Source: Alteribacter populi
Lineage (GTDB): Bacteria > Bacillota > Bacilli > Bacillales > Salisediminibacteriaceae
Direction: 5' to 3'
DNA: 64,000 nt
Assembly (NCBI RefSeq): GCF_002352765.1
Contig: NZ_KZ293963.1
Coordinates: 2,750,368 to 2,814,367 of the forward strand
In this document: piece after piece, positions 42,181-52,616 of the stretch
Layout of the letters: the number at the start of each line of letters is the position of its first letter
Numbering within the stretch: position 1 is the stretch's first letter
Translations under genes and position numbers: made by a program
Notes under the pieces: model-generated
What the model saw: the letters and a program-made list of their open reading frames with translations, nothing else
The model's database searches: none
What the model was told of the DNA's origin: nothing

Positions 42181-42726
42181 ATGGAAGGAAAAAAACTTGC
42201 ATTGAAATTTGAAAAGAATGAAGCCATAAAAGCAATGCAAACCCACCTTGGTAACTATATTCTAAAAGTTAAGAGGGCTTTTACAAGCAAACAGCAGCTC
42301 AATTCAATCGAGCTCGTCTACCTCCCTTATTGGTGTTACCGGTATCGATTTACTACTGCAAAAGTCAAAAAGCCAATTGAAGGTAGGGTTGCGATCGAAC
42401 CCACACATGGATTAAGCGCTATTTTACCAGAAAACGTCGAGTTACATGATGTTCACGAAGCCCGAATGGGAACGACATTGCTAAACGTAAGTGACGATCC
42501 ACAGCCGGATAAAGCGAAAGAAACCGTCTATTGGGAAGTTTTTTCTAAGGAAAAAAAACGACAGAACATTAAAGTCGACATTCTAAAAACGAGTCTCATT
42601 TATGTTCCCTACTGGGTCGGTTATCTCGAAAATGACAAACTTGACATTGTGGCGGTGGACGGGACAAATGGAAAAGTTGACCTCGGTGTTAAAGAAGCGA
42701 TATTAAATGGTTTTTTACGAATGTAA
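42181..42726 (+). CDS. Unknown protein of the glycerate-glycoside cluster
   Basis: 181 residues, soluble, no signal peptide. I do not recognise the family. Two similar stretches, ELVYLPYWCYRYRF (about 42-55) and SLIYVPYWVGYLEN (about 140-153), suggest an internal duplication around a YxPYW motif; each is preceded by a basic helix-like part and followed by beta-rich sequence (KKPIEGRVAIEPTHG; KLDIVAVDGTNGKV). ATG has AAGGAGGAGCG. It is 35 bases after the symporter and very likely co-transcribed; a transporter accessory role is one guess. Confidence 0.7.
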   Translation: MEGKKLALKFEKNEAIKAMQTHLGNYILKVKRAFTSKQQLNSIELVYLPYWCYRYRFTTAKVKKPIEGRVAIEPTHGLSAILPENVELHDVHEARMGTTLLNVSDDPQPDKAKETVYWEVFSKEKKRQNIKVDILKTSLIYVPYWVGYLENDKLDIVAVDGTNGKVDLGVKEAILNGFLRM

Positions 42727-42867
42727 CTTAAGGAACCTTTTTGTGTCTTTTTTAGTAGCCAAGTAAATTATTACCTCCACTACTTTTTGTGTGGTAAAAT
42801 CGTGGTAAATTGTTACAGCAACAAGTAAAATCTCAGGAAGTGAAACTCCACACAACTCCAAAATATC

Positions 42868-42923
42868 AAAAAGCCTCGGTCTGGGACGCTTTGTACAAAC
42901 GTCCGTGCCGAGGCTTCTTTATT
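42868..42923. terminator. Bidirectional terminator between the cluster and the giant subtilase
   Basis: AAAAAGCCTCGG pairs with CCGAGGCTTCTTT, with an inner GGACG/CGTCC stem; T/A-rich on both sides and between convergent genes. Confidence 0.75.
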
Positions 42924-42931
42924 ATCTGTCT

Positions 42932-45900
42932 TTAGCTTGCTTCTTCCAATTCTTCCATGTTCTTCTCTCCTTTTTCTTGTAATTCTTCATCAGCTTCTTC
43001 CAGTGACGACTCTTCTTCAGATCCTTCATCTTGTTCTTGCGTCTGCGGCTTTCCAGTCATAATAAGCTGCATACGTTCTTCATTTTCAGTTTCTCCAATT
43101 TCATTTTCAGCCACTGCTACAAGGAAATGGTTGCCGTTTTGTAAATCGAGTGTCACTTCGTATCTTCCTTCCTCGTTTGACTCGACTGAGGTTAATAGCA
43201 TAAGTCTTTGTCCCCTTTGTTCATAAACATGAACTGTTGTCTGCGGGTCTGCTGTTCCTTTAACGGTAACTGGGCTTTCATTTGTACGAAGCTTTGTATC
43301 ATCCCAAATTGGTGCTGATGGAGCTTCCGGTTCTTCAATTTCAGTTTCTGCTTCCATCACCCACTCTAAAGCTTCTACAAACAACTGACGGCCATCTTCG
43401 GTCCAGCCGTATTCAGGTCCAATCATGTTAGTAACAGCAAAGCTCGATAAGAATACGTGGAGATGCTCTTCTCCTCTAAAGTCATAAGCGAGGGCATCGC
43501 CTTTCTCCTCTTCATCTACAACGAGCTGACCGATAACTTCCCCTGGCATGTCTGTATAAGTCGCATATGGACTTGTCTCGCTGTGAATGCGAATGGCTTC
43601 ACCCTCAAAAGCTTCAAAAATCGGATGTTCGGATGAAGCATTCAAGTAAACAGCCCCTTGATCGTAACCGTGCTGGTCAAGACTAGGCGCCCCATACACA
43701 TCTTTATAAAGTGCCATTGACCCTTCACCAACTCCGTAAGTACCTAAGAATATGAGGCTGACAGCAGCTTCATCAGCCGCATCAACTAACACTTCCAATT
43801 CCGACTCTGAACCTTGATTTGTGTTGACAATGACCGTGTTGTATGCGGATAAATCACTTGCTACGTCCCAATCACGCTCTTCGACGAACAGTTCATGGCC
43901 GGCTAAGAAATCGGACAATGCATGATTGACATCCCCGATAACCGCCAATTCGTAAGGGTGTAACCCGATATTTACTTCGACATCTTCCCCGTCGATCATT
44001 ACTTCCTCATGAACAGACACATAGCCGTCACGTTCTACGACCACTTCATACTCACCGTCCCACAGGTCGGAAAATACGTATTCGCCATTCTCGTCTGTCA
44101 CAACTTCATCGATGCTTTCATCATCATCCAGTGATCGGAGTAAAACACTAGCTCCGTTTACCTCTTCTTCTGTTTCACTATTAAACACCTGCCCGGTAAT
44201 CGCTGCCCCTTCCAGCTCCTCCAGGACAATCTCTACTTCTACCGTATCACCTACATTTTCAACGGTTACTTCCTTTTGAGCCGTTTCATAGCCTCGTTCT
44301 CTCACTTCAAGTGTATACGTGCCTTCACCGATACCAAAACGGAATTGGCCATTACTTCCAGTAGACAGTTGCATATCATTTTCTAAAATAGCCACTGAAG
44401 CGCCTATTACAGGCTCGCCTCGTTCATCAGTAACAGTTCCAGTAATTTCTCCTAAGCTGGCTGAAGCCGCCCAGTCAATCGCGTTAAGGTATAGCTGGCG
44501 ACCCCCATCTGTCCAACGGGTTTCTGGTGCACCGTAAGTGCTTGCTGCGAAGCCACCCATCAACAGGTGCACACTATTCGCAGTACGATGATCAAAGCCG
44601 ATTCCGTGCCCTAACACTCCTTCTTCTGCGTGAGAAAGCGATCCAATCGTCGTACCACTATAGTTTTCATAAACAGAATACTGCTGGTTGCTCGTTCCGT
44701 TATTTAAAATGTCAATGGTATCACCGACATCGTACCCGCTAAATATCGGATGATTCTCTTCTATAGTGACTTCGATCGTACTGCTTTCAAATCCTTGATG
44801 TACATTTTCCGGGTCCCCGTAAACACTTACAAGGTCACGAATCGTTCCACCACCGAATTGGGAGGGGAATAAAATACTTGTTTCTGTTTCATCAGCCTTA
44901 TCAACAAAAGCTTCAAAGTCATCATTAGACATCGATGTGTGTTTATCATTAAAAATAACTAATGCATAGTCCTCCAGCTGATCCTGAAGCTCCCGATAGT
45001 CTGCGTTATTGTAATGCTCTGTCATATAACCTTCTTCCTCTAAAAATCCATTGAGTCGATTAAAGTTCGTTGGATTAGATAGAATGGCTATCGCTTCAGA
45101 GTCACTCATTGAAACCGTGACATCGGTCTCCTCATCAGCTGTAACCGTCACACCAGTCAGCTGTTCAGGAGCAAAGCCGGTTGCAGTTACCCTCAAGTCG
45201 TATTCCCCTTCAGGCAGCGATAAACTAAAGCTTCCGTCTTCATCTGATGTCACTTGACGTGGTGTCCCGAGAACTTGGACTGTAGCACCGTCCACCACTT
45301 CACCAGACTCCGCAGCGGTGATTTGTCCAGAGAGTAATCCTGCATTTTGAGATTGAATAACAAAGGTTTGTTCTAAATGTTCACCGTTTTCAATTGACAC
45401 AGTCACCGTTTCATTCTCATGGCCGTATGCCGTAAAGGTCAATTCATATGTTCCATCTTCAAGACCGAGGAAAAAGTGTCCATCCTCATCGGTCGGAATA
45501 GTTTTTCCTGTTTCCTCAATCGTCACTTCGCCTGATACCGGCATATCCTGGTCATTCACAAGCGCACCGTGAAGTTCACCAACTAATGCTTCATCCATTT
45601 CGAGTGCCCATGTGATCGCATTGTTAAAGATCGTTTCGCGGCTCTCGTCAAATTCAGAAATAGCTGGGTTCCATGAATGACTGAAGGTCATATTAGCTAG
45701 TAAAATCTCAACAGAGTCAGCGGTCCTCCCTTTGTAGCCAACCATCGCCCCGACTCTTTCGTCTTCAGCATCCAAAACATCGGCAATAGTCGCTCCACTG
45801 TAATCGTCAAAGGTGTAATAGTAATTTGATCGTGCATTTAATTCAAAGGCTTCACTCTTGGATAACCCTTCAACTAAAGGATGATCCTCGAAAACAATCC

Positions 45901-48900
45901 CCTGCATACCTGCTTGAGATCCACCAGTCACTTCACCAGGATCCCCTTCATATTGCTCGAGAAAACGAATACTTCCCCTTCCACCATGCTGACCTGTCCA
46001 AATTACTGGTGTTCTTGATGCATCCAATTCACTTAAGAACGATTTGAATACCTCTTCTGATGGAATTAAATCGTTATTAAAGTCAGAGTTCGCAATCACG
46101 ACATCCACTTCACTTAATTGATCTGTTTCATCATAGAAGAAATGCTCAACGAGATAGCCTCTCTCCGAAAGGTATTCTTCTAAAGAAACCGCACTCGATG
46201 ATGTCGTATCAACAATGACCCCAATTGTTGGAGAAGGTTTTAAGTCAAGCTGAAGCTGTTTATCCTCAGAAGGTGAAAGCTCCACACTTAACTCTCTCAT
46301 TACAAATCCATCCGCTTCAATAACAAGATCATAGTCTCCTGGCATAATTCGCGATAATTCGTAGCTGCCGTTCTCACTACTTGTCGTTTCACGTGGAACA
46401 TTGACGAGGTCGATATGGGCATCTTCAATAGCTTGACCACTCGATTCATCAACAATCACACCAGAAATGCTTGCAACGTCGGTAGAAACGTCCATCTCAA
46501 CTGTAAATGGCTCCGCTTCTTCACTTACGTCCACCTCTTGAACCACCGTATCATAACCGTAGGCACTGATTTCAATGTCATACGTCCCTTCGTTCATCGC
46601 GATTGAAAATGCGCCTGTTTCAGGATCGGTTTCTGTTCCAAATTCTTTCCCCACAACTTCCACAGAAGCTAATAATGGTTCACCATCTGTGTCAGTAACG
46701 GTTCCTTCGAGCGTCTCAAACCGTTCATACGCAGCCCAAATCATCGTCTGAGTTAATAGATTTTTCGCTTCGTCTGTGTAATGATCGGCATGATGGGTAA
46801 AAGAAAATCCATGGCCTGACATTAACACCTCCACACTGTTGGCCGTTCGTGGTTTGTACGCCATTCCTAAACCGTGAGTACCATCATGATCTTCATGCTT
46901 GATATCAGCTAACGGATACCCGCTGTATTCATCAAAAAATGCGATTGAACTTCGCGATGGGAGAAGAAGCTCGATAAAATCCTCCGCCTCTCGCCCGTTA
47001 AAAATCGGATGCTCTTCATTTACGACATAGCCCGCAGCAGAGCTAGTATCTCGTACTTGTTCTCGAACGGCAGGGTCTCCTCTGCGTTCTTTAAGCTGGT
47101 TCAAGCCTGATTGTGTCCAATAGGTATCACCAAACACAAGGCTCGTTTCGTGTTCGTCTGCCATTTGTAAAAACTCATCAAGCCTCTCCTGCGCCGGATT
47201 TCCTGAAATTTCATTCACAAAAATCACATCATAGTCTCCGATTTGATCAATGGCTTCATTGATGTCCAAGTCGTCAACCTCAACGCCTTTTTCGGAAAAT
47301 ACGGCTTGGAAGTTGTACGAAGCGCTAAAATAATCACCGATAACTGCCATCTTAGGAACAGGATAGAGCTTTACCGAAAGTTCTTCATCTAACCGTGTTA
47401 AGTCGACTGTTTCTTCATGTGTAAAATAATCTTCTTTTTCAAAGGTGAGTGTGTACTGTTCCCCCGTTAAATCAGAGAACGTAAAGCGGCCATTCGACCC
47501 GGTCAAACGTTCTTCTACTGTCTCCGCTTCTTCATCCAAAAGCGTCACTTTCACTTCATCCATCGCTTGATTCGTTTGCCCATTAGTTACTGAACCTACG
47601 ATACTTGTACCGTCACTTCCCCCAAGAACAACTTCAATTTCTGAAGATTCTCCGTTTGTAAAGGTAACTTCTTCAGTCACTGCATCGTATCCAGAAGCCC
47701 GCGCTTCAAGGGTATATGTTCCTTCATCATGATAGACGCTAAACTGCATGTCATCTCCAGCTTCTGCAGCCGTAAAGGTCACCCCAGTTTCTATAATTTC
47801 AAACTGAGCTTCTACCGGTTCTCCAGTTTCATTTTCGACTGTACCATGTAGCTGGCCAAATTCTGTATTTAACAGAAAATCAATGCCGTTAAAGAAAATA
47901 TCTTGCTGCTCAGATAACCACCCTTGAAGTGGTGAAATCCATGGTGCCGCACCATGACTTGCGAGGAGTAAATGAGCACTGTCTTCAGAAACCGCTTGAT
48001 AAGCAACGCCAGAGCCCATAAAACCTTGAGATGTACTTCCAACACTCGCTAAGTGACGCCCTGAATAGTTATTAAACCAAGCAAAATCACCTGTGCGATC
48101 ATACACGGTAAAACGATCACCAGCTTCATAGCCTTCAAAAATGGGGTGTTCTTCATCAACTTGAATACGAACACTTCCTGACCCAAAGTGGTGAGCAATT
48201 TCTTTCGGGTTCCCCAGATAGTTCGTTAGCTGACGGATCGACCCATAGTTGCCTCCCCAAGCGTCTACAAACACGATGCTTACGTCATGATCTTTTGCCG
48301 TATCTACAAGCTCCGTGAAAGTTTCTTCATCAGGCTGCCATCCGCCTGATCCATACGCACCATTCAATAGCAAAATCTCGTATTCTCCTATATCATCGAC
48401 CACATCCCACTCCCGTTCTTCAGCTGTATAGCCGTTCACGTTAAGCGTCGTCGTCATTTCAGATTCATAGTCATTTAACACAGCAATATCGATCGGCTGA
48501 AGTGAAAGCGTCACTTCTGTCTCCTCTTCTGCCGTAATCAGTACTTCTTCTTGTTTTTGTACAAACCCTCCGTATGAAGCAGTTAATTCATATGTCCCTT
48601 CATACATACTATCAACCTGAAACACACCTTCCTCATTGGTGTCACCTTCAATGGATGTATCGCCAAAAGAAAGCTCGACTCCTTCCAGTGTATTTCCGGA
48701 CCTATCATCGACGACCGTCACGGTAATCGATCCAGCACCCGCTTCCGATAACGTGAAGGTACGCTCTTCTTCATAACCAGAAATAAAAGTCACTATTTCT
48801 TCATGCTGCTGATAACCATATTCACCAACTCGGACGGTATACTCACCGGGCTCATGCTCCAATCGAAAATTCCCATCTTCATCTGCTTCCGCTTTTTTAC

Positions 48901-51900
48901 CTGTATCTGTCACAAGCGCAAAGCCTTCGATCGGATCTCCAGAGTTATCTACGACATCTCCAGACAACACACCTGGTGCATCATAGCTGTAAATACCTGA
49001 TCGGTGCGGAACTAATAATTTTCCTGATGTAACAGCGATTCCCGATGTACTGTAATCAGAAAGCGTCGTTTCATAAATACGCTCACCAGTGCGTACATCC
49101 AAGCCGTATAAAATACCGTTTGTATTCGCAATGTATAGCGTCCCGTCTGCTGTCACTGCGCCGTTATGCAAGGTCGTGCCGACATCACGATTCACCCAAA
49201 TCTCATCTCCGGTTTCTAGGTCAAACGCGCGAACGACCGGTTGAGCCGCAGAACCAATTAAGACAAGATCTTGATAAACAATGGGTGACCCTGCTTGTGT
49301 GTCACCAACTGAACTGTTTTGCCAGCTCACATCACCAGAGTCAGCTTCAATGACGTAAAGCGCTCCTTGTCCGTTTCCAAAATTCGTACTTGCTACATAA
49401 AGATACCCATCTTCATAAACAGGCCGTGATGCAAACCCTTGATTGTCTAATGTGATTTGCCAAACCTCCTCTCCATCTTCTAACGAGAGTGCTCTTAGCG
49501 TCCGGTTATCATAGCTGCCGATATACAACAGCCCTTCTCCGATACTTCCTCCAAAATATGATGGTGCACCTAAAGACTGCTGCCATTGAACTGATCCCGT
49601 CTCTGCGTCTAAAGCAGTCACAGCAGCATCATCAGATAACCCTGAACTTACATAAACCGTCCCGTTATCGTATAACGGAGATTCATAAATTGCTGGGGAT
49701 CCAACATCTACGCTCCACAGCACTCGTCCAGTTGAGAGTTCTAACGCATATACATGACCATCATTGCCTCCGGATAAATAAACCACTCCCTCTTCAATCG
49801 TTGGAGATGAGCGATTCGTGTTACCGATTCTTACACTCCACGTTTCATCACCCGTTCGTTTATCTAACGCCGTAATCCAGCCTCGGTCAGTCACAAATAC
49901 GACTACACCTTCTCCAACTGCCGGAGTGGAAAAAAGAATCTGACCTTTAGATTCATTGTCATAGCTCCACGCTTCTGACAAACTTTCTGCGTCAACAGCA
50001 TGACTAGAAACTGCATTTCGACTAGGATTATTATTCGCCGTTTTCCAATCCCGCTCAGCAGTGGAATCTGCTGTGTCTACAACAACCTCCATTTCCTCAT
50101 CACTATTCAGTGTCACTTCTACTATTTCTCCTGCGATCCCTTCTCCACTTACATGAAGAACATAGTTATTTGCAGGTAAGTCATTGATTGCAAATTCCCC
50201 GGCCTGATCGGTCCTCACTGCCGATAAAGGTGTATCCTCAACCCTGATATAGGCAAAAGATACCGGCTCTCCTTCTGTTGTCACGACCGACCCGGACAAC
50301 GTGTGGCGAGGGGAAGTTTCTAGCGTAAACGAGACCTCCGTTTCTTCTCCTTCAACGATTGTCACTTCTGTCTCTAACGTTTCATAACCGAAACTTTCCA
50401 CTCGAACATCGTGTGTACCCTCTCGCAAACTAAACGAAAACTGGCCTGTTTCTCCCACTTCATATTCAATCGATTCGGAAGGAATATGTACGGCCCCTTC
50501 AATTGAAGCACCCTCTTCATCTGATAAGGTTCCCGTTAACTGACCAGCAAACGAAGCCTCGGTAACCGCTTGATATATATTGATAATCCCATGCCCGTAT
50601 AAATCATTTGGCAATGTCCCCATATGCCCTTCTGTACGAGCGGTTTCCTCTAATAGCTCAGCTACTTCGTCTAATGAAAGCTCTGGCTTCGCTTGCAATA
50701 AAAGGGCAATAGCGCCTGCAACATGCGGGGTCGCCATCGATGTCCCGCTGATTGTATTGTACGTCCCTTCTCCAAGAACTTCCGGCCACGCTGAGTAAAT
50801 CTCATGACCCGGAGCCGAAACTTCCGGTTTTAAATAGCGCGTACGCTCACCATCCTCGTTATCCCAGAACACCGGTCCACGACTTGAAAAACTAGCGATT
50901 TGATCATTTACGTCAGTCGCCCCGATCGCAAACGATTCAGGAAAGCTTGCCGGTGAACCGATTGTTTCCGAACCTGGCCCACTGTTTCCAGCAGCAAACA
51001 ACGGAAAAATCCCAGCCGCAACCCACGCTTGAACACCTTCGTAAAAATCCATGTTATACGTATTTGCATTTCCCCATGAATTGTTCACTACATGAGGGGC
51101 CATTTCTGGATCTCCTCCAGGTGCCATAAACCACTCAAACGCCGCATGAATCGCAGAGGTCGTTGTCGCCCCTGCATCGTTAAATATCTTCGCTGCAATC
51201 CATTCAGCTTCAGGTGCAACCCCAACAGGCTCGCCGGAGCCACCACCAACAGCAGATCCAGCTACGTGCGTTCCGTGCCCATTTCCATCTTGAGGTGTAC
51301 CATACCCTTGTCCTGAAAAGTCCTCCCACGAATACGTATGATCTCCATCACGACCTCGGTAATTATGCTTTAACGCTTCATGGTCGCCTTCAACACCGGT
51401 ATCCATAATCCCAACGACAATCCCATCACCTTTAAGGCCATACTCCCCCCACACTTGAGGAGCGTTGATCTTCTCTAACCCCCATTCCGGCAAACGTGGC
51501 TCAGAGTCCTCAACGGTAATTTCCGGTAATTCAATCTCCCGGTCCAACGTGATTCTGTCAACATCTTCACGGCTTTGCAACTCCTTTAACCCAACTTCAG
51601 TTACCGTAGCCGCAACCCCGTTAATAATCCAATATGACTGCTTCACTTCAGCATCCCCGCGCTCTTCCAATGCCTGAAAAGCTCGTTCAATCCCTTGCTG
51701 AGACGCTTCAGCATTCGCTTTTAACTTTTCCTGAACAAACCCAATTCGCTCCGAGCGCGAATCCAACCCGCGGGCTTGCACATATAGTTTCTCAAGCTCT
51801 GGCTCTTCTGAATCCTTTAAGCGAACGATGACATCCACCGTCTCGCTCTCCTTTAACGTATCAACTACGTCATTTTCAACATTCTCAGACATATCGCTAT

Positions 51901-52147
51901 CATCAAAGTCCGGAACTTCAACCCCAAGCCCCGATAAAACCGTAGCCAATTCATCCTCCTCTACAGCATCCTCTTCTTCACTACCATCTAAAAAAGCAGC
52001 CTCCCTTTCTTTTTCCAACTCCTCGTCTTCAACCTGTAAATCGACAACCTCTTCCCGCTCAGCCCCTGCCAAACTAGGAAATAACGTAGAAAATGTAAGT
52101 AAAAATGCCAAAAATACAAGCGTAAGCTTTCTTAACCCATCTCCCAT
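42932..52147 (-). CDS. Giant secreted subtilase (bacillopeptidase F-like) with PQQ propeller and five repeat modules
   Basis: About 3,071 residues from ATG 52147 (a TTG at 52159 abuts the AAGGGGG site and is unlikely). Signal peptide ends near SLAGA. An acidic pro-region and I9-like propeptide (to about 220) precede the S8 domain; triad D249 (GIMDTGVEGD), H291 (NGHGTHVAG), S470 (GTSMATPHVAGA). Then carboxypeptidase-regulatory-like beta domains, a PQQ/WD-like propeller (nt about 50050-48975), and five ~210-residue Rossmann-like modules at nt 48491-47865, 47352-46718, 46228-45595, 45094-44465 and 43952-43345, each separated by beta domains. A bacterial Ig-like domain and an acidic tail end the protein; no LPXTG anchor. 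Probably a cell-surface or extracellular protein-degrading machine; B. subtilis bacillopeptidase F is about half as long. Confidence 0.88.
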   Translation of the reverse strand: MGDGLRKLTLVFLAFLLTFSTLFPSLAGAEREEVVDLQVEDEELEKEREAAFLDGSEEEDAVEEDELATVLSGLGVEVPDFDDSDMSENVENDVVDTLKESETVDVIVRLKDSEEPELEKLYVQARGLDSRSERIGFVQEKLKANAEASQQGIERAFQALEERGDAEVKQSYWIINGVAATVTEVGLKELQSREDVDRITLDREIELPEITVEDSEPRLPEWGLEKINAPQVWGEYGLKGDGIVVGIMDTGVEGDHEALKHNYRGRDGDHTYSWEDFSGQGYGTPQDGNGHGTHVAGSAVGGGSGEPVGVAPEAEWIAAKIFNDAGATTTSAIHAAFEWFMAPGGDPEMAPHVVNNSWGNANTYNMDFYEGVQAWVAAGIFPLFAAGNSGPGSETIGSPASFPESFAIGATDVNDQIASFSSRGPVFWDNEDGERTRYLKPEVSAPGHEIYSAWPEVLGEGTYNTISGTSMATPHVAGAIALLLQAKPELSLDEVAELLEETARTEGHMGTLPNDLYGHGIINIYQAVTEASFAGQLTGTLSDEEGASIEGAVHIPSESIEYEVGETGQFSFSLREGTHDVRVESFGYETLETEVTIVEGEETEVSFTLETSPRHTLSGSVVTTEGEPVSFAYIRVEDTPLSAVRTDQAGEFAINDLPANNYVLHVSGEGIAGEIVEVTLNSDEEMEVVVDTADSTAERDWKTANNNPSRNAVSSHAVDAESLSEAWSYDNESKGQILFSTPAVGEGVVVFVTDRGWITALDKRTGDETWSVRIGNTNRSSPTIEEGVVYLSGGNDGHVYALELSTGRVLWSVDVGSPAIYESPLYDNGTVYVSSGLSDDAAVTALDAETGSVQWQQSLGAPSYFGGSIGEGLLYIGSYDNRTLRALSLEDGEEVWQITLDNQGFASRPVYEDGYLYVASTNFGNGQGALYVIEADSGDVSWQNSSVGDTQAGSPIVYQDLVLIGSAAQPVVRAFDLETGDEIWVNRDVGTTLHNGAVTADGTLYIANTNGILYGLDVRTGERIYETTLSDYSTSGIAVTSGKLLVPHRSGIYSYDAPGVLSGDVVDNSGDPIEGFALVTDTGKKAEADEDGNFRLEHEPGEYTVRVGEYGYQQHEEIVTFISGYEEERTFTLSEAGAGSITVTVVDDRSGNTLEGVELSFGDTSIEGDTNEEGVFQVDSMYEGTYELTASYGGFVQKQEEVLITAEEETEVTLSLQPIDIAVLNDYESEMTTTLNVNGYTAEEREWDVVDDIGEYEILLLNGAYGSGGWQPDEETFTELVDTAKDHDVSIVFVDAWGGNYGSIRQLTNYLGNPKEIAHHFGSGSVRIQVDEEHPIFEGYEAGDRFTVYDRTGDFAWFNNYSGRHLASVGSTSQGFMGSGVAYQAVSEDSAHLLLASHGAAPWISPLQGWLSEQQDIFFNGIDFLLNTEFGQLHGTVENETGEPVEAQFEIIETGVTFTAAEAGDDMQFSVYHDEGTYTLEARASGYDAVTEEVTFTNGESSEIEVVLGGSDGTSIVGSVTNGQTNQAMDEVKVTLLDEEAETVEERLTGSNGRFTFSDLTGEQYTLTFEKEDYFTHEETVDLTRLDEELSVKLYPVPKMAVIGDYFSASYNFQAVFSEKGVEVDDLDINEAIDQIGDYDVIFVNEISGNPAQERLDEFLQMADEHETSLVFGDTYWTQSGLNQLKERRGDPAVREQVRDTSSAAGYVVNEEHPIFNGREAEDFIELLLPSRSSIAFFDEYSGYPLADIKHEDHDGTHGLGMAYKPRTANSVEVLMSGHGFSFTHHADHYTDEAKNLLTQTMIWAAYERFETLEGTVTDTDGEPLLASVEVVGKEFGTETDPETGAFSIAMNEGTYDIEISAYGYDTVVQEVDVSEEAEPFTVEMDVSTDVASISGVIVDESSGQAIEDAHIDLVNVPRETTSSENGSYELSRIMPGDYDLVIEADGFVMRELSVELSPSEDKQLQLDLKPSPTIGVIVDTTSSSAVSLEEYLSERGYLVEHFFYDETDQLSEVDVVIANSDFNNDLIPSEEVFKSFLSELDASRTPVIWTGQHGGRGSIRFLEQYEGDPGEVTGGSQAGMQGIVFEDHPLVEGLSKSEAFELNARSNYYYTFDDYSGATIADVLDAEDERVGAMVGYKGRTADSVEILLANMTFSHSWNPAISEFDESRETIFNNAITWALEMDEALVGELHGALVNDQDMPVSGEVTIEETGKTIPTDEDGHFFLGLEDGTYELTFTAYGHENETVTVSIENGEHLEQTFVIQSQNAGLLSGQITAAESGEVVDGATVQVLGTPRQVTSDEDGSFSLSLPEGEYDLRVTATGFAPEQLTGVTVTADEETDVTVSMSDSEAIAILSNPTNFNRLNGFLEEEGYMTEHYNNADYRELQDQLEDYALVIFNDKHTSMSNDDFEAFVDKADETETSILFPSQFGGGTIRDLVSVYGDPENVHQGFESSTIEVTIEENHPIFSGYDVGDTIDILNNGTSNQQYSVYENYSGTTIGSLSHAEEGVLGHGIGFDHRTANSVHLLMGGFAASTYGAPETRWTDGGRQLYLNAIDWAASASLGEITGTVTDERGEPVIGASVAILENDMQLSTGSNGQFRFGIGEGTYTLEVRERGYETAQKEVTVENVGDTVEVEIVLEELEGAAITGQVFNSETEEEVNGASVLLRSLDDDESIDEVVTDENGEYVFSDLWDGEYEVVVERDGYVSVHEEVMIDGEDVEVNIGLHPYELAVIGDVNHALSDFLAGHELFVEERDWDVASDLSAYNTVIVNTNQGSESELEVLVDAADEAAVSLIFLGTYGVGEGSMALYKDVYGAPSLDQHGYDQGAVYLNASSEHPIFEAFEGEAIRIHSETSPYATYTDMPGEVIGQLVVDEEEKGDALAYDFRGEEHLHVFLSSFAVTNMIGPEYGWTEDGRQLFVEALEWVMEAETEIEEPEAPSAPIWDDTKLRTNESPVTVKGTADPQTTVHVYEQRGQRLMLLTSVESNEEGRYEVTLDLQNGNHFLVAVAENEIGETENEERMQLIMTGKPQTQEQDEGSEEESSLEEADEELQEKGEKNMEELEEAS

Positions 52148-52616
52148 TCTAAAAGGCAACCCCCTTATTTCATCGTTACGTTAACAATTAAGGAAAAAAA
52201 GACGATCCCCTTTAAAATTCTGATTATTCTGGTAAAAATAAGACTGTAGCAATGGGAGAGGTGTCGAATTTTAAGAAATGACTAAATTCCGCAGCACGCC
52301 TTCCCCTCCATTCGACCTAACTGTCTCTACAAACAGTAAAAACAAATATAGACCTAGAACTATATTTATAGTTACCTCGTCGTTTACCTGGTTTGTCCAA
52401 CAATCTATGATTCGGCTATACTAGAAAAAATAACGTTCACTGATAGGGGATGTTCAAAAAGTCCGCTAAAAATAGCTGTCGTATCTCTTCGTTGGCTTGT
52501 TTCTCGCTCCTCACGTATTAACACCATACGCTCTGGTGCTCAAAAACTTCGCCGCCTCGACCTACTCGGCTCTTTTTATGCTCCTTTTTGAACACGCACT
52601 GATAGGAGTAGATCAA
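52148..52616. other. Intergenic region with a MITE-like element
   Basis: Divergent promoter region between the subtilase gene and the cyclo-ligase gene. The right half is the MITE-like element; the left half is AT-rich with no gene. Confidence 0.5.
52449..52600. mobile_element. MITE-like element, copy 2 (152 bp)
   Basis: Starts GATGTTCAAAAAGTCCGC and ends CTTTTTGAACACGCACT. TGATAGG precedes it (52441-52447) and GATAGG follows it (52601-52606), like a target-site duplication. The right flank supplies the TAGGAG ribosome binding site of the next gene. Non-coding; shares its ends with 26501-26594. Confidence 0.65.

Noticed and set aside
48803..51677. Several + strand frames of 60-130 codons inside the giant subtilase
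   Set aside because: All are antisense to a continuous 3,000-residue frame with clear domain structure.
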